Below the pieces are notes generated by a model. It saw only the letters and a program-made list of their open reading frames with translations. It made no database searches and was not told the origin of the DNA. The translations under genes and the position numbers were made by a program. Shown piece after piece: positions 40,227-49,390 of a DNA stretch of 64,000 bases (position 1 is the stretch's first letter; each line of letters begins with the position of its first letter). Origin of the DNA: RGIG529 sp050950425 (GTDB taxonomy: Bacteria; Bacillota; Clostridia; Oscillospirales; Oscillospiraceae); NCBI GenBank assembly GCA_050950425.1, contig JBMNHO010000002.1, positions 1,302,001 to 1,366,000 on the forward strand, in the 5' to 3' direction.

Positions 40227-43200
40227 ATGGTCAAAGATGTCCGCTATGGCAGAACAACTCGGAAAAGCTACTCCCGACATGAGGATGTTGTGGAAATTCC
40301 GAATCTGCTGAAGGTGCAGAAAGACTCCTACCGGTGGTTTTTAAAAAACGGGCTGCGGGAAGTGTTCCGGGATGTTGCCGCGATTACAGATTATGCCGGC
40401 AATTTGGAAATGACGTTTATCGACTATACCATTGACGAACATCCCAAATACAGCGTGGATGAATGCAAGGCGAGAGACGCCACATACGCAGCTCCGATCA
40501 AAGTGCGGGTGCGCCTGCGTAACAAGGAGACGGAGGAGATCAAAGAGCAGGAAATCTTTATGGGCGATTTCCCGCTGATGACCAAGTCCGGCACGTTCAT
40601 CATCAATGGCGCGGAGCGGGTCATTGTCTCTCAAATCGTTCGCTCTCCCGGTATTTATTATGACAAAAAAGCGGACAAAGTAGATAATATGATCTACAGC
40701 GCGACGGCGATCCCTTACCGGGGCGCCTGGCTGGAATATGAAACGGATTTAAGCGACGTGTTTTACGTCCGGATTGATAAGAACAGAAAAATCCCCGTCA
40801 CCTGCCTGATTCGAGCCGTCGGGGTGACATCTGAGGCGCAAATTCTGGAGCTGTTCGGTGAGGACCCCAGGATTGTAGCAACTTTGGAAAAAGACATTTG
40901 CAAAACATATGAAGAGTCTATGCTGGAGATCTACCGGAAGTTGCGTCCCGGCGAGCCGCCCACATTGGATTCCGCCCAAACGCTGATGAACAGCCTGTTT
41001 TTCGACCCCCGCCGGTACGATATTTCCGCGGTGGGCCGGTATAAGTTCAACAAAAAGCTGGCCATTCGCCGGCGTCTGGTGGGACAGGAATTAGTATTCC
41101 CGGTGGCCGATCCTCTAACCGGGGAAATTCTGGCAGAAGCGGGTGAGCGCCTGACAAGGGAAGCCGCCCAGCGTTTGGAAGAAAAGGGCGTCAACGAGGC
41201 CGTTATCGCGGTGGAAGGCAAGATTGTAAAGGTCTTTTCCAACGACATGGTGGATATGAGCCGTTTCGTCCCCTTTGATCCAAAAAGCTGCGGCGTAACG
41301 GAAAAGGTTCGTTTTTCCGTGCTGCGGGAGCTTTTAGACGCCTTTGAAGGAGACGCCCTGCGGGAAGCCGTGACCCAGAGGGTCGACGACTTGGTTCCGA
41401 AGCATATCATCCCCGATGATATTTTGGCGTCGATCAACTATTTAAACTGTCTGGCATCCGGGGTCGCCGCCAGCGACGACATTGACCATCTGGGCAACCG
41501 CCGCCTGCGCTCTGTGGGCGAGCTGCTGCAAAACCAGTTCCGCATCGGGTTTTCCCGGATGGAGCGGGTCATTCGTGAGCGCATGACCATTCAGGATCTG
41601 GACATTGTCACGCCCCAGTCGCTGATTAACATCCGCCCGGTGACGGCGGCGATCAAAGAGTTTTTCGGCTCCTCCCCTTTGTCCCAGTTTATGGACCAGA
41701 CCAACCCCCTGGCGGAGCTGACCCATAAGCGGAGAATGTCCGCGCTGGGGCCGGGCGGCCTTTCCAGAGAACGGGCCAGCTTTGACGTCCGTGACGTGCA
41801 TTACAGCCACTACGGCAGAATGTGCCCCATTGAAACACCGGAAGGCCCCAACATCGGCCTAATCTCTTATCTGGCGAGCTTTGCGCGGATCAATGATTAC
41901 GGCTTTATCGAGGCGCCTTACCGCTGGATTGACAAGGAAACCGGCCGTCTGACCGATGAAATTACGTATATGACGGCTGACGTGGAAGATGAATATATCG
42001 TTGCCCAGGCCAGCGAGCCGGTGGATGAAAACGGCTGCCTGCTCAATGCCCGCATCACATGCCGGCATAAAGACGAAATCATTGAAGTGGACAGAGGGCG
42101 GGTGGATCTGATCGACGTTTCCCCCCGCATGATGGTCTCCATCGCAACGGCGATGATTCCGTTTTTGGAAAACGACGATGCCAACCGTGCCCTGATGGGC
42201 GCCAACATGCAGCGGCAGGCCGTGCCTTTGCTGATACCGGAAGTGCCCATTGTGGCAACCGGGATGGAGCATAAAATCTGCATCGATTCAGAAGTGGCCA
42301 TCGTCGCCGAGCGAGAGGGAGACGTGCGCAGTGTCAGCTCCGACAAGGTCATCGTGCAGTACGGCCAGCAGGGAGAACAGATTTATCCCCTGACGAAGTT
42401 CATGCGATCCAACGGCGGCACCTGCATCAATCAGCGCCCCATCGTCAGCGTGGGAGACCATGTCCAGGAAGGCGACGTGCTGGCAGACGGGCCTTCCACC
42501 TGTGAAGGGGAAATTGCCTTGGGCCGCAACGTGCTCATCGGCTTTATGACCTGGGAAGGCTATAACTACGAGGATGCCATTCTGCTCAATGAGCGCCTGG
42601 TGAGGGATGATGTGTTTACGTCGATCCACATTGAAGAATATGAAATCGACGCCCGGGACACCAAGCTGGGGCCGGAGGAGATTACAAGAGACATTCCCAA
42701 TGTGGGCGAGGACGCGCTGAAGGATTTGGACGACCGGGGCATCATCCGGGTGGGCGCGGAGGTGCGCTCCGGAGACATTCTGGTGGGAAAAGTGACCCCC
42801 AAGGGCGAAACGGACCTGACGGCGGAGGAGCGGCTGCTCCGGGCCATTTTTGGAGAAAAGGCCAGAGAGGTGCGGGACACCTCGCTGAAAGTGCCCCATG
42901 GGGAGTCCGGTATTATTGTAGACGTCAAGGTGTTCACCCGGGAAAACGGAGACGAGCTGCCTCCCGGCGTCAACACCGTGGTGCGCTGCTACATTGCCCA
43001 AAAACGCAAGATCTCCGTGGGCGACAAAATGGCGGGACGGCATGGGAACAAGGGCGTCGTTTCCCGCATTCTGCCCCAGGAGGATATGCCCTTTTTGCCG
43101 GACGGGACACCTTTGGATATCGTTTTGAACCCCCTTGGCGTTCCTTCCCGTATGAACATCGGGCAGGTGCTGGAGGTTCACTTGGGGTATGCCGCCAAGG

Positions 43201-43934
43201 CCTTGGGCTGGAAGGTGGCCACCCCCATCTTTGACGGAGCCAACGAGGACGATATTATGGACACGCTGCGCTTGGCCGGCCTGTCCCCTGACGGAAAAAG
43301 CATTTTACACGACGGGAGAACGGGCAACCAGTTTGACAACCCTGTAACCGTTGGATATGTTTACTTTTTAAAGCTCCACCATTTGGTGGACGATAAAATC
43401 CACGCCCGTTCCACCGGGCCGTACAGCCTTGTGACCCAGCAGCCTTTGGGCGGCAAGGCGCAGTTTGGCGGCCAGCGGTTCGGAGAAATGGAAGTTTGGG
43501 CGCTGGAGGCATACGGCGCGGCGTATACCCTCCAGGAAATTTTAACGGTGAAATCCGACGATGTCACCGGCCGTGTGCGCACGTATGAAGCCATTGTAAA
43601 AGGACACAACGTACCGCAGCCGGGCGTGCCGGAATCCTTTAAGGTTCTGGTGAAGGAGCTGCAGTCTCTGTGCCTGGATATGCGGGTGCTGGATGAATAC
43701 GGAGAAGAGATTGAGCTGAAGGAAGACGAAGAGATTGACACCTTCCAGCCCGGGCGCATAGAAGAGGATGTTTATGTGGCCGAGGACAACGAGATGGCCG
43801 CAAGCGGCTTTGCCATCGGAGAGCTGGGCGAAGACGGCCTGACTCCGGCGGGCGATTCGGGCGAACAGGAAGAGAAAGAAGCGGAAGAAACGTTAAATGA
43901 AAGCGAATCGGGAGACAAGTTGTTTCAAGATTAA
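40227..43934 (+). CDS. rpoB: RNA polymerase beta subunit
   Basis: Large catalytic subunit of RNA polymerase, about 1235 residues. It has the fork region SQFMDQTNPLAELTHKRRMS and ALGPGGLSRERASFDVRDVH (the rifampicin pocket, sensitive-type residues), GRMCPIETPEGPNIGLI, and the KMAGRHGNKGVVSRI active-site segment. The C-terminus is followed by an acidic tail. The start is uncertain: ATG 40227 (MVKDVRYGRTTRKSYSR) fits homologue N-termini, with GGAG 13 bases before it; a GTG at 40215 and an ATG at 40167 are in frame. It is followed by rpoC 16 bases later and is not preceded by rplJL. Confidence 0.97.
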   Translation: MVKDVRYGRTTRKSYSRHEDVVEIPNLLKVQKDSYRWFLKNGLREVFRDVAAITDYAGNLEMTFIDYTIDEHPKYSVDECKARDATYAAPIKVRVRLRNKETEEIKEQEIFMGDFPLMTKSGTFIINGAERVIVSQIVRSPGIYYDKKADKVDNMIYSATAIPYRGAWLEYETDLSDVFYVRIDKNRKIPVTCLIRAVGVTSEAQILELFGEDPRIVATLEKDICKTYEESMLEIYRKLRPGEPPTLDSAQTLMNSLFFDPRRYDISAVGRYKFNKKLAIRRRLVGQELVFPVADPLTGEILAEAGERLTREAAQRLEEKGVNEAVIAVEGKIVKVFSNDMVDMSRFVPFDPKSCGVTEKVRFSVLRELLDAFEGDALREAVTQRVDDLVPKHIIPDDILASINYLNCLASGVAASDDIDHLGNRRLRSVGELLQNQFRIGFSRMERVIRERMTIQDLDIVTPQSLINIRPVTAAIKEFFGSSPLSQFMDQTNPLAELTHKRRMSALGPGGLSRERASFDVRDVHYSHYGRMCPIETPEGPNIGLISYLASFARINDYGFIEAPYRWIDKETGRLTDEITYMTADVEDEYIVAQASEPVDENGCLLNARITCRHKDEIIEVDRGRVDLIDVSPRMMVSIATAMIPFLENDDANRALMGANMQRQAVPLLIPEVPIVATGMEHKICIDSEVAIVAEREGDVRSVSSDKVIVQYGQQGEQIYPLTKFMRSNGGTCINQRPIVSVGDHVQEGDVLADGPSTCEGEIALGRNVLIGFMTWEGYNYEDAILLNERLVRDDVFTSIHIEEYEIDARDTKLGPEEITRDIPNVGEDALKDLDDRGIIRVGAEVRSGDILVGKVTPKGETDLTAEERLLRAIFGEKAREVRDTSLKVPHGESGIIVDVKVFTRENGDELPPGVNTVVRCYIAQKRKISVGDKMAGRHGNKGVVSRILPQEDMPFLPDGTPLDIVLNPLGVPSRMNIGQVLEVHLGYAAKALGWKVATPIFDGANEDDIMDTLRLAGLSPDGKSILHDGRTGNQFDNPVTVGYVYFLKLHHLVDDKIHARSTGPYSLVTQQPLGGKAQFGGQRFGEMEVWALEAYGAAYTLQEILTVKSDDVTGRVRTYEAIVKGHNVPQPGVPESFKVLVKELQSLCLDMRVLDEYGEEIELKEDEEIDTFQPGRIEEDVYVAEDNEMAASGFAIGELGEDGLTPAGDSGEQEEKEAEETLNESESGDKLFQD

Positions 43935-43950
43935 GTAAGGAGATGTGCAA

Positions 43951-46900
43951 ATGAGCTATGTAGCTTTCGAGTCCATTAAAATTGGGATTGCCTCTCCGGA
44001 GATGATTCGGGAGTGGTCCTACGGCGAGGTGAAAAAGCCGGAAACCATTAACTATAGAACCCTGAAGCCCGAGCGGGACGGCCTGTTTTGCGAACGGATT
44101 TTTGGGCCTACCAAGGACTGGGAATGCCACTGCGGAAAATATAAAAAAATTCGCTACAAGGGAAAGATTTGCGACCGCTGCGGCGTGGAAGTGACCCGTG
44201 CCAAGGTGAGAAGAGAGCGGATGGGCCACATCGAGCTGGCGGCGCCCGTCTCTCACATCTGGTATTTCAAAGGGATTCCCTCCAGGATGGGGTTGCTGCT
44301 GGATATTTCCCCCCGTATCCTGGAAAAGGTGCTATATTTCGCGGCGTATATCGTAACCGACCCGGGGCTTTCCCCGCTGGTCAAAAACCAGATTTTAAGC
44401 GAAAAAGAATTCCGGGACATGCGGGAAAAATATGAGGACGACTTTGACGCCGGGATGGGGGCCGAGGCAGTGAAAAAGCTGCTGGCCGATATCAACTTGG
44501 AGGCACTCTCCGCATCTCTGCGGTCTGAACTAAAAGACGCGTCCGGCCAGAAAAAGGCCAGAATTGTGAAGCGTCTGGAAGTGGTGGAGGCATTTCGCCA
44601 GTCCGGGAACCATCCGGACTGGATGATCATTGACGTGCTGCCTGTTATTCCGCCGGAGCTGCGGCCGATGGTGCAGCTGGACGGCGGCCGGTTCGCAACG
44701 TCTGACCTGAATGATTTGTATCGCCGGGTGATCAACCGGAACAACCGGCTAAAGCGGCTGATCCAGCTCAACGCGCCGGACATCATCGTGCGCAACGAAA
44801 AGCGCATGCTGCAGGAAGCGGTGGACGCGCTGATTGACAACGGCCGGCGGGGCCGGGCTGTCACCGGCGCCAACAATCGGGCGCTGAAATCCTTGTCCGA
44901 CATGCTGAAGGGCAAGCAGGGGCGCTTTCGCCAGAACCTTTTGGGCAAGCGGGTGGACTATTCCGGCCGAAGCGTGATCGTGGTCGGTCCGGAGCTGAAG
45001 ATTTATCAATGCGGTCTCCCCAAGGAGATGGCTTTAGAGCTGTTCCGTCCTTTCGTCATGAAAAAGCTGGTGGAGGACGGCCTTGCGAACAACATCAAAA
45101 GCGCAAAGAAAATGGTAGACCGGGGCCGCACAGAGGTGTGGGACGCGCTGGAAACCATCATCTGCGAGCATCCCGTGCTGCTCAACCGCGCGCCTACGCT
45201 GCACCGCTTGGGCATTCAGGCGTTTGAACCGGTGTTGGTGGAAGGCCGGGCGCTGAAGCTCCATCCTCTGGTTTGTACGGCTTACAACGCCGACTTTGAC
45301 GGCGACCAGATGGCCGTTCACGTGCCCCTTTCCGCGGAGGCCCAGGCGGAGGCCCGGCTTTTGATGCTCTCCGCCAACAACCTGCTGCGTCCTCAGGACG
45401 GCCAGCCGGTGACGGTACCCACCCAGGATATGGTGCTGGGGGCATATTATCTGACCTTTGAACGGGAGGAATCCGGAAAAGGGCATATATTCGCGTCCAC
45501 AACGGAGGCCCTTTTGGCCTATAACGAAGGGGTTGTGGGCATTCACTCCCCTGTTTCTGTCCGCATCCAAAAAGAGATCGATGGGCAGATGCAGCGGCGG
45601 CGCGTGGATACAACAGTGGGCCGCATCATTTTCAACGAAGTAATTCCCCAGGATCTGGGGTTTGTGGATCGTACCAATCCGGATAATCTCTTTGAATTTG
45701 AGATCAATTTTACCACCGGTAAAAAGCAGCTTGGCAAGATCATCGAAAAATGCATCGCCAAACACGGGTTTGCCGTTTCCGCCGGTGTGCTGGACCGGAT
45801 TAAGGCCTTGGGCTTTAAATATTCCACCCAAGGGGCGCTGACCATTTCCATTTCCGATATGGCAGTGCCGGAGGCGAAACAGAGGCTGATCAAAGAAAGC
45901 GAGCAGAAGATCATTCAGATCGAGCAGCAGTACCGAAACGGGTTTATCACGAATGATGAGCGGTATCGCCTGGTGGTCGACGAATGGGAAGTGACCACGG
46001 AGAAGGTGACCGAGGCGCTTCAGGCCAACCTGGATCGGTTCAACCCCATCTTTATGATGGCGGACTCCGGCGCCCGTGGCTCCATGAAGCAGATCCGCCA
46101 GTTGGCGGGGATGCGTGGACTGATGGCGAACACCGCCGGAAAAACCATTGAAATTCCCATTAAGGCGAACTTCCGTGAGGGGCTGTCTGTTTTGGAATAT
46201 TTTATTTCCTCCAGAGGCGCCCGGAAAGGCCTTGCCGATACGGCGCTGCGAACGGCAGACTCCGGGTATCTGACCCGCCGTCTGGTAGACGTTTCCCAGG
46301 ACGTGATCATACGGGAGGACGACTGCGGCACGGTAGAAGGCATCACCGTTTCTGAGCTGGCGGAGCACGGGCAGGTGATCGAAGAATTCAAAGAACGCCT
46401 CCGGGGCCGCTATTTGGTAAAGGACTTGCACGATGCTGATGGGAACTTGCTGGTGTCAAAGGATAAAATGATGGACGACAGCGACATTCAGCGCATCGAG
46501 GACGCCGGCATTGGGGAAGTGAAGATCCGCAGCGTGCTGCGCTGCGAGGCAAGGTCCGGCGTCTGCTCCAAGTGCTACGGTATGAACCTTGCCATCGGCG
46601 AGCCTGTCGGCTCCGGCGAGGCTGTGGGCATCATTGCCGCCCAGTCTATCGGCGAGCCGGGCACCCAGCTGACCATGCGTACCTTCCACACCGGCGGCGT
46701 GGCAGGAGAAGATATTACACAGGGTCTGCCCCGGGTTGAAGAGCTGTTTGAAGCGAGAAAGCCGAAGAAAATGGCCCAAATGGCGGAGATCTCCGGCCGG
46801 GTTCAACTGGAAGAGGCAAAGCGCAACGCGCTGTGCAACCTCACCATTACAAACCCGGATGACGGCGAAGTGAAAAGCTATGCCATTCCTTATAGTGCGG

Positions 46901-47508
46901 GCATCCGCGTGCAGGACGGAGACGTGGTGGAAAAAGGACAGGAGCTGACAGACGGCGCCTTGTCCCCCCACGAGGTGTTGCGCATTCGTGGTATTTCCGC
47001 CGTTCACAATTACTTGATTCAGGAAGTGCTGCGGGTGTACCGGCAGCAGGGCGTTGACATCAATGATAAGCACATTGAGGTCATCGTGCGGCAAATGCTT
47101 CGGAAAATGCGGGTGGAGGATCCGGGAGATACGGATCTGCTGTCCGGTTCCATGGTGGACCGGTTTGATCTGGTGGATGCCAATTTGGCCATCCAGGCAC
47201 GGATCGCGGCCGGGGAAACCGAGCTCCGGGAGGCAGTCGGTTCCCAGCTTTTGATGGGCATTACAAAGGCTTCCTTGGCGACGGATTCCTTCCTGTCTGC
47301 CGCTTCTTTCCAGGAGACCACAAAGGTGCTGACGGAAGCGGCCATCAAGGGCAAGGTAGACCATTTGCAGGGACTGAAAGAAAACGTGATCATCGGCAAG
47401 CTGATCCCGGCGGGGTCCGGCATGCAGATGTATCGGGATTTCGATGAAGTTTTGAAGCCGAAAGAGGAAGAGGATATGCCGCTGCTCTCCCCGGATGCGG
47501 CGCAATAA
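43951..47508 (+). CDS. rpoC: RNA polymerase beta' subunit
   Basis: Catalytic subunit, 1185 residues. The N-terminal zinc-binding CHCGKYKKIRYKGKICDRCG, the bridge-side NADFDGDQMAVHVPLS motif with the three magnesium-binding Asp residues, GEPGTQLTMRTFHTGG in the trigger-loop area, and the second zinc site (CEARSGVCSKCYG) are present. No large lineage insertion is seen between the rudder and trigger loop, as usual in Firmicutes. The ATG at 43951 follows AAGGAGATGTGC; an in-frame GTG two codons upstream overlaps the ribosome site spacing and was rejected. Tandem terminators follow. Confidence 0.98.
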   Translation: MSYVAFESIKIGIASPEMIREWSYGEVKKPETINYRTLKPERDGLFCERIFGPTKDWECHCGKYKKIRYKGKICDRCGVEVTRAKVRRERMGHIELAAPVSHIWYFKGIPSRMGLLLDISPRILEKVLYFAAYIVTDPGLSPLVKNQILSEKEFRDMREKYEDDFDAGMGAEAVKKLLADINLEALSASLRSELKDASGQKKARIVKRLEVVEAFRQSGNHPDWMIIDVLPVIPPELRPMVQLDGGRFATSDLNDLYRRVINRNNRLKRLIQLNAPDIIVRNEKRMLQEAVDALIDNGRRGRAVTGANNRALKSLSDMLKGKQGRFRQNLLGKRVDYSGRSVIVVGPELKIYQCGLPKEMALELFRPFVMKKLVEDGLANNIKSAKKMVDRGRTEVWDALETIICEHPVLLNRAPTLHRLGIQAFEPVLVEGRALKLHPLVCTAYNADFDGDQMAVHVPLSAEAQAEARLLMLSANNLLRPQDGQPVTVPTQDMVLGAYYLTFEREESGKGHIFASTTEALLAYNEGVVGIHSPVSVRIQKEIDGQMQRRRVDTTVGRIIFNEVIPQDLGFVDRTNPDNLFEFEINFTTGKKQLGKIIEKCIAKHGFAVSAGVLDRIKALGFKYSTQGALTISISDMAVPEAKQRLIKESEQKIIQIEQQYRNGFITNDERYRLVVDEWEVTTEKVTEALQANLDRFNPIFMMADSGARGSMKQIRQLAGMRGLMANTAGKTIEIPIKANFREGLSVLEYFISSRGARKGLADTALRTADSGYLTRRLVDVSQDVIIREDDCGTVEGITVSELAEHGQVIEEFKERLRGRYLVKDLHDADGNLLVSKDKMMDDSDIQRIEDAGIGEVKIRSVLRCEARSGVCSKCYGMNLAIGEPVGSGEAVGIIAAQSIGEPGTQLTMRTFHTGGVAGEDITQGLPRVEELFEARKPKKMAQMAEISGRVQLEEAKRNALCNLTITNPDDGEVKSYAIPYSAGIRVQDGDVVEKGQELTDGALSPHEVLRIRGISAVHNYLIQEVLRVYRQQGVDINDKHIEVIVRQMLRKMRVEDPGDTDLLSGSMVDRFDLVDANLAIQARIAAGETELREAVGSQLLMGITKASLATDSFLSAASFQETTKVLTEAAIKGKVDHLQGLKENVIIGKLIPAGSGMQMYRDFDEVLKPKEEEDMPLLSPDAAQ

Positions 47509-47531
47509 GCGGTAACGGCGCGACCAAACGC

Positions 47532-47600
47532 AAACCAGCGGCTTTCGGGTGTTCCAAAGCCGCTGGTTTTCTGACCGGGCCGGCGCCCGGTCTTCTTTCC
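47532..47600 (+). terminator. Tandem terminators after rpoC
   Basis: First: a 14-bp stem (47532-47545 with 47556-47569, 10-base loop) followed by TTCT. Second: an 8-bp G/C stem (47573-47580 with 47585-47592, CGGC loop) followed by TTCTTTCC. Confidence 0.8.
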
Positions 47601-47686
47601 GAAAAGCCATGGGGCGGGCCGTTGTTTTCAGGAGAAAAAACCGAAAAACCACGGTGTGAAACCGGGATATTCGTCCGCATTTTCAC

Positions 47687-47715
47687 TTGACGAGGGGTAA
47701 GACCCATGATATAAT
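47687..47715 (+). promoter_or_regulatory. Consensus promoter of the L7Ae-like/rpsL unit
   Basis: TTGACG (47687-47692), 17-base spacer, TATAAT (47710-47715). Confidence 0.85.
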
Positions 47716-47823
47716 ATCCAATTGTGCAGGTTTGCCGGAAAAAGGAAAGAGGTATCTTTTTCGAAAGTAGAGCCCCGGCATCCGGCAACGAACAGCCAAC
47801 AGAGCAAAAGGGGGCAGGATTTC

Positions 47824-48069
47824 ATGCTGAGCGCATTGCGAAAGGGCCCTAAGGTAGTGGGCGCGAAGCAGTCTCGCCGCGCCCTTGAAAGCGGAGCTGC
47901 CCTTCGCCTTTTTGTGGCGGAGGATGCCGATCCCCGTTTGATGGGGCCGCTGCTGGCCCGGGCGGAGGAGCAAGGCGTTCCGGTGGAACCCGTTGCCAGC
48001 ATGCGGGCGTTGGGAGATGCCTGCGGCATTTTGGTCGGCGCGGCGGTGGCCGCGTTGCTGAAAGAATAA
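47824..48069 (+). CDS. L7Ae/L30e-like ribosome-associated protein
   Basis: An 81-residue protein of the L7Ae family (YbxF/RplGB type): MLSALRKGPKVVGAKQSRRA, a beta strand LRLFVAEDADPRLMGPLLARA, and CGILVGAAVAALL at the end. These proteins bind kink-turn RNA; in Bacillus the homologue binds the ribosome during growth. The usual position between rpoC and rpsL is kept. The ATG at 47824 follows AAGGGGGCAGGATTTC. It appears short compared with archaeal L7Ae but normal for the bacterial subfamily. Confidence 0.88.
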   Translation: MLSALRKGPKVVGAKQSRRALESGAALRLFVAEDADPRLMGPLLARAEEQGVPVEPVASMRALGDACGILVGAAVAALLKE

Positions 48070-48187
48070 GAGATCATTTTTGGTATAAATTTCTCTCATT
48101 TTGTGAAATATAATGAAGTCTGAGCATGTTGCCTCCCATCAGGGAGTTGACATAAATGAAATGTGATTAAAAGAAAGGAGGAACACT

Positions 48188-48610
48188 ATGCCTACATTTA
48201 ACCAATTGGTGCGGAAGGGCAGAGAAAAAGTGACGTACAAGTCCAATTCTCCGGCGATGCAGAAGAGTCTTAACACTCTGAAAAACCGGGAGACAGATTT
48301 GTCGTCTCCCCAGAAGCGGGGGGTTTGCACGGCGGTCAGAACGTCTACGCCGAAAAAACCGAACTCCGCCCTGCGGAAAATCGCCCGTGTGCGCTTGACC
48401 AATGGCTACGAAGTGACGGCGTATATCCCGGGCGTGGGACACAATTTGCAGGAACACTCCGTGGTTATGATCCGTGGCGGCCGTGTCAAGGACCTGCCTG
48501 GCGTGCGGTACCACATCATTCGCGGCAGCCTGGACACCCAGGGAGTCAATGGCCGTCAGCAGGCGCGCTCCAAATATGGCGCGAAACGCCCGAAGGCCGG
48601 CAAAAAATAA
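48188..48610 (+). CDS. rpsL: 30S ribosomal protein S12
   Basis: Decoding-centre protein. The 140-residue product starts MPTFNQLVRKGREKVTYKSN and contains TPKKPNSALRKIARVRL and VRYHIIRGSLDTQGV. The Lys residues in PKKPNSALRK and the RVKDLPGVRYH loop, where streptomycin-resistance changes occur, are of the wild-type kind. AAAGGAGGAACACT precedes the ATG. It begins the str operon rpsL-rpsG-fusA-tuf. Confidence 0.98.
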   Translation: MPTFNQLVRKGREKVTYKSNSPAMQKSLNTLKNRETDLSSPQKRGVCTAVRTSTPKKPNSALRKIARVRLTNGYEVTAYIPGVGHNLQEHSVVMIRGGRVKDLPGVRYHIIRGSLDTQGVNGRQQARSKYGAKRPKAGKK

Positions 48611-48778
48611 GTCCGAGCCGCAACAATGACACAATTGCAATCAGCGCGGCGCGTATCGCCGCAGCCCTGATGTTTTTATAAATTTGCGAAATCGCTATTA
48701 TAAAGTCAAAAGGGCGCAAACGGAAGCGGGCACGCTTTCGAGTACCTATGAAATCAGATTGTGAAGGAGGGAAGCAAA

Positions 48779-49249
48779 GTGCCCAGAAGAGGAAATGTAC
48801 CCAAGAGAGAGGTTCTGCCAGATCCGCTCTACAATTCCATTATGGTGACGAGATTGGTCAACAGCATTATGATAGACGGCAAAAAGGGTGTTGCCCAGAA
48901 GGTTGTTTATGGTGCGTTTGAGCTGATCCAAGAGAAAGCCGGTAAAGATCCGCTGGAAACATTCAACGCAGCGTTGGAAAACATTATGCCGGTGCTGGAG
49001 GTGAAGGCCCGTCGTGTAGGCGGCGCCACCTATCAGGTGCCCATCGAGGTGCGGCCCGCAAGACGGCAGACGTTGGGTCTGCGCTGGCTGACCAACTACT
49101 CCCGCACCCGGAGCGAAAAAACCATGCGGGAGCGCTTGGCCGGCGAAATCATGGATGCGGCCAACAGCACAGGAAACGCTGTGAAAAAGCGCGAGGATAC
49201 ACACAAGATGGCAGAGGCCAACAAGGCGTTTGCCCATTACCGCTGGTAA
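48779..49249 (+). CDS. rpsG: 30S ribosomal protein S7
   Basis: Primary 16S rRNA-binding protein of the 30S head, 156 residues. It begins VPRRGNVPKREVLPDPLYNS and contains the KARRVGGATYQVPIEVRP signature and LAGEIMDAANSTGNAVKKRE. The start is GTG at 48779, preceded by AAGGAGGGAAGCAAA with ideal spacing; an upstream in-frame start at 48761 would place the ribosome site inside the gene. It lies 168 bases after rpsL. Confidence 0.97.
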   Translation: MPRRGNVPKREVLPDPLYNSIMVTRLVNSIMIDGKKGVAQKVVYGAFELIQEKAGKDPLETFNAALENIMPVLEVKARRVGGATYQVPIEVRPARRQTLGLRWLTNYSRTRSEKTMRERLAGEIMDAANSTGNAVKKREDTHKMAEANKAFAHYRW

Positions 49250-49390
49250 TCCCGAACATCCGGGCACCACGGTTGTCAGAAGAAAACGGCGCCGCTTTCG
49301 CGGCGCGGCGTCGTGGCGTTGCCACTTCGCAAATTTGGCCATGGGGGCATAGAATATGCCTGCTGTGAAGAGAAATTAGGAGCAATTAGA

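Larger units (their letters stand above)
47509..47823 (+). other. Intergenic region: tandem terminators and a new promoter
   Basis: The 315-base gap after rpoC contains two consecutive intrinsic terminators (47532-47600), then the promoter of the L7Ae-like gene at 47687-47715 and a leader of about 100 bases. I see no coding frame with protein character. The arrangement separates rpoBC transcription from the L7Ae-like/rpsL unit downstream. Confidence 0.7.
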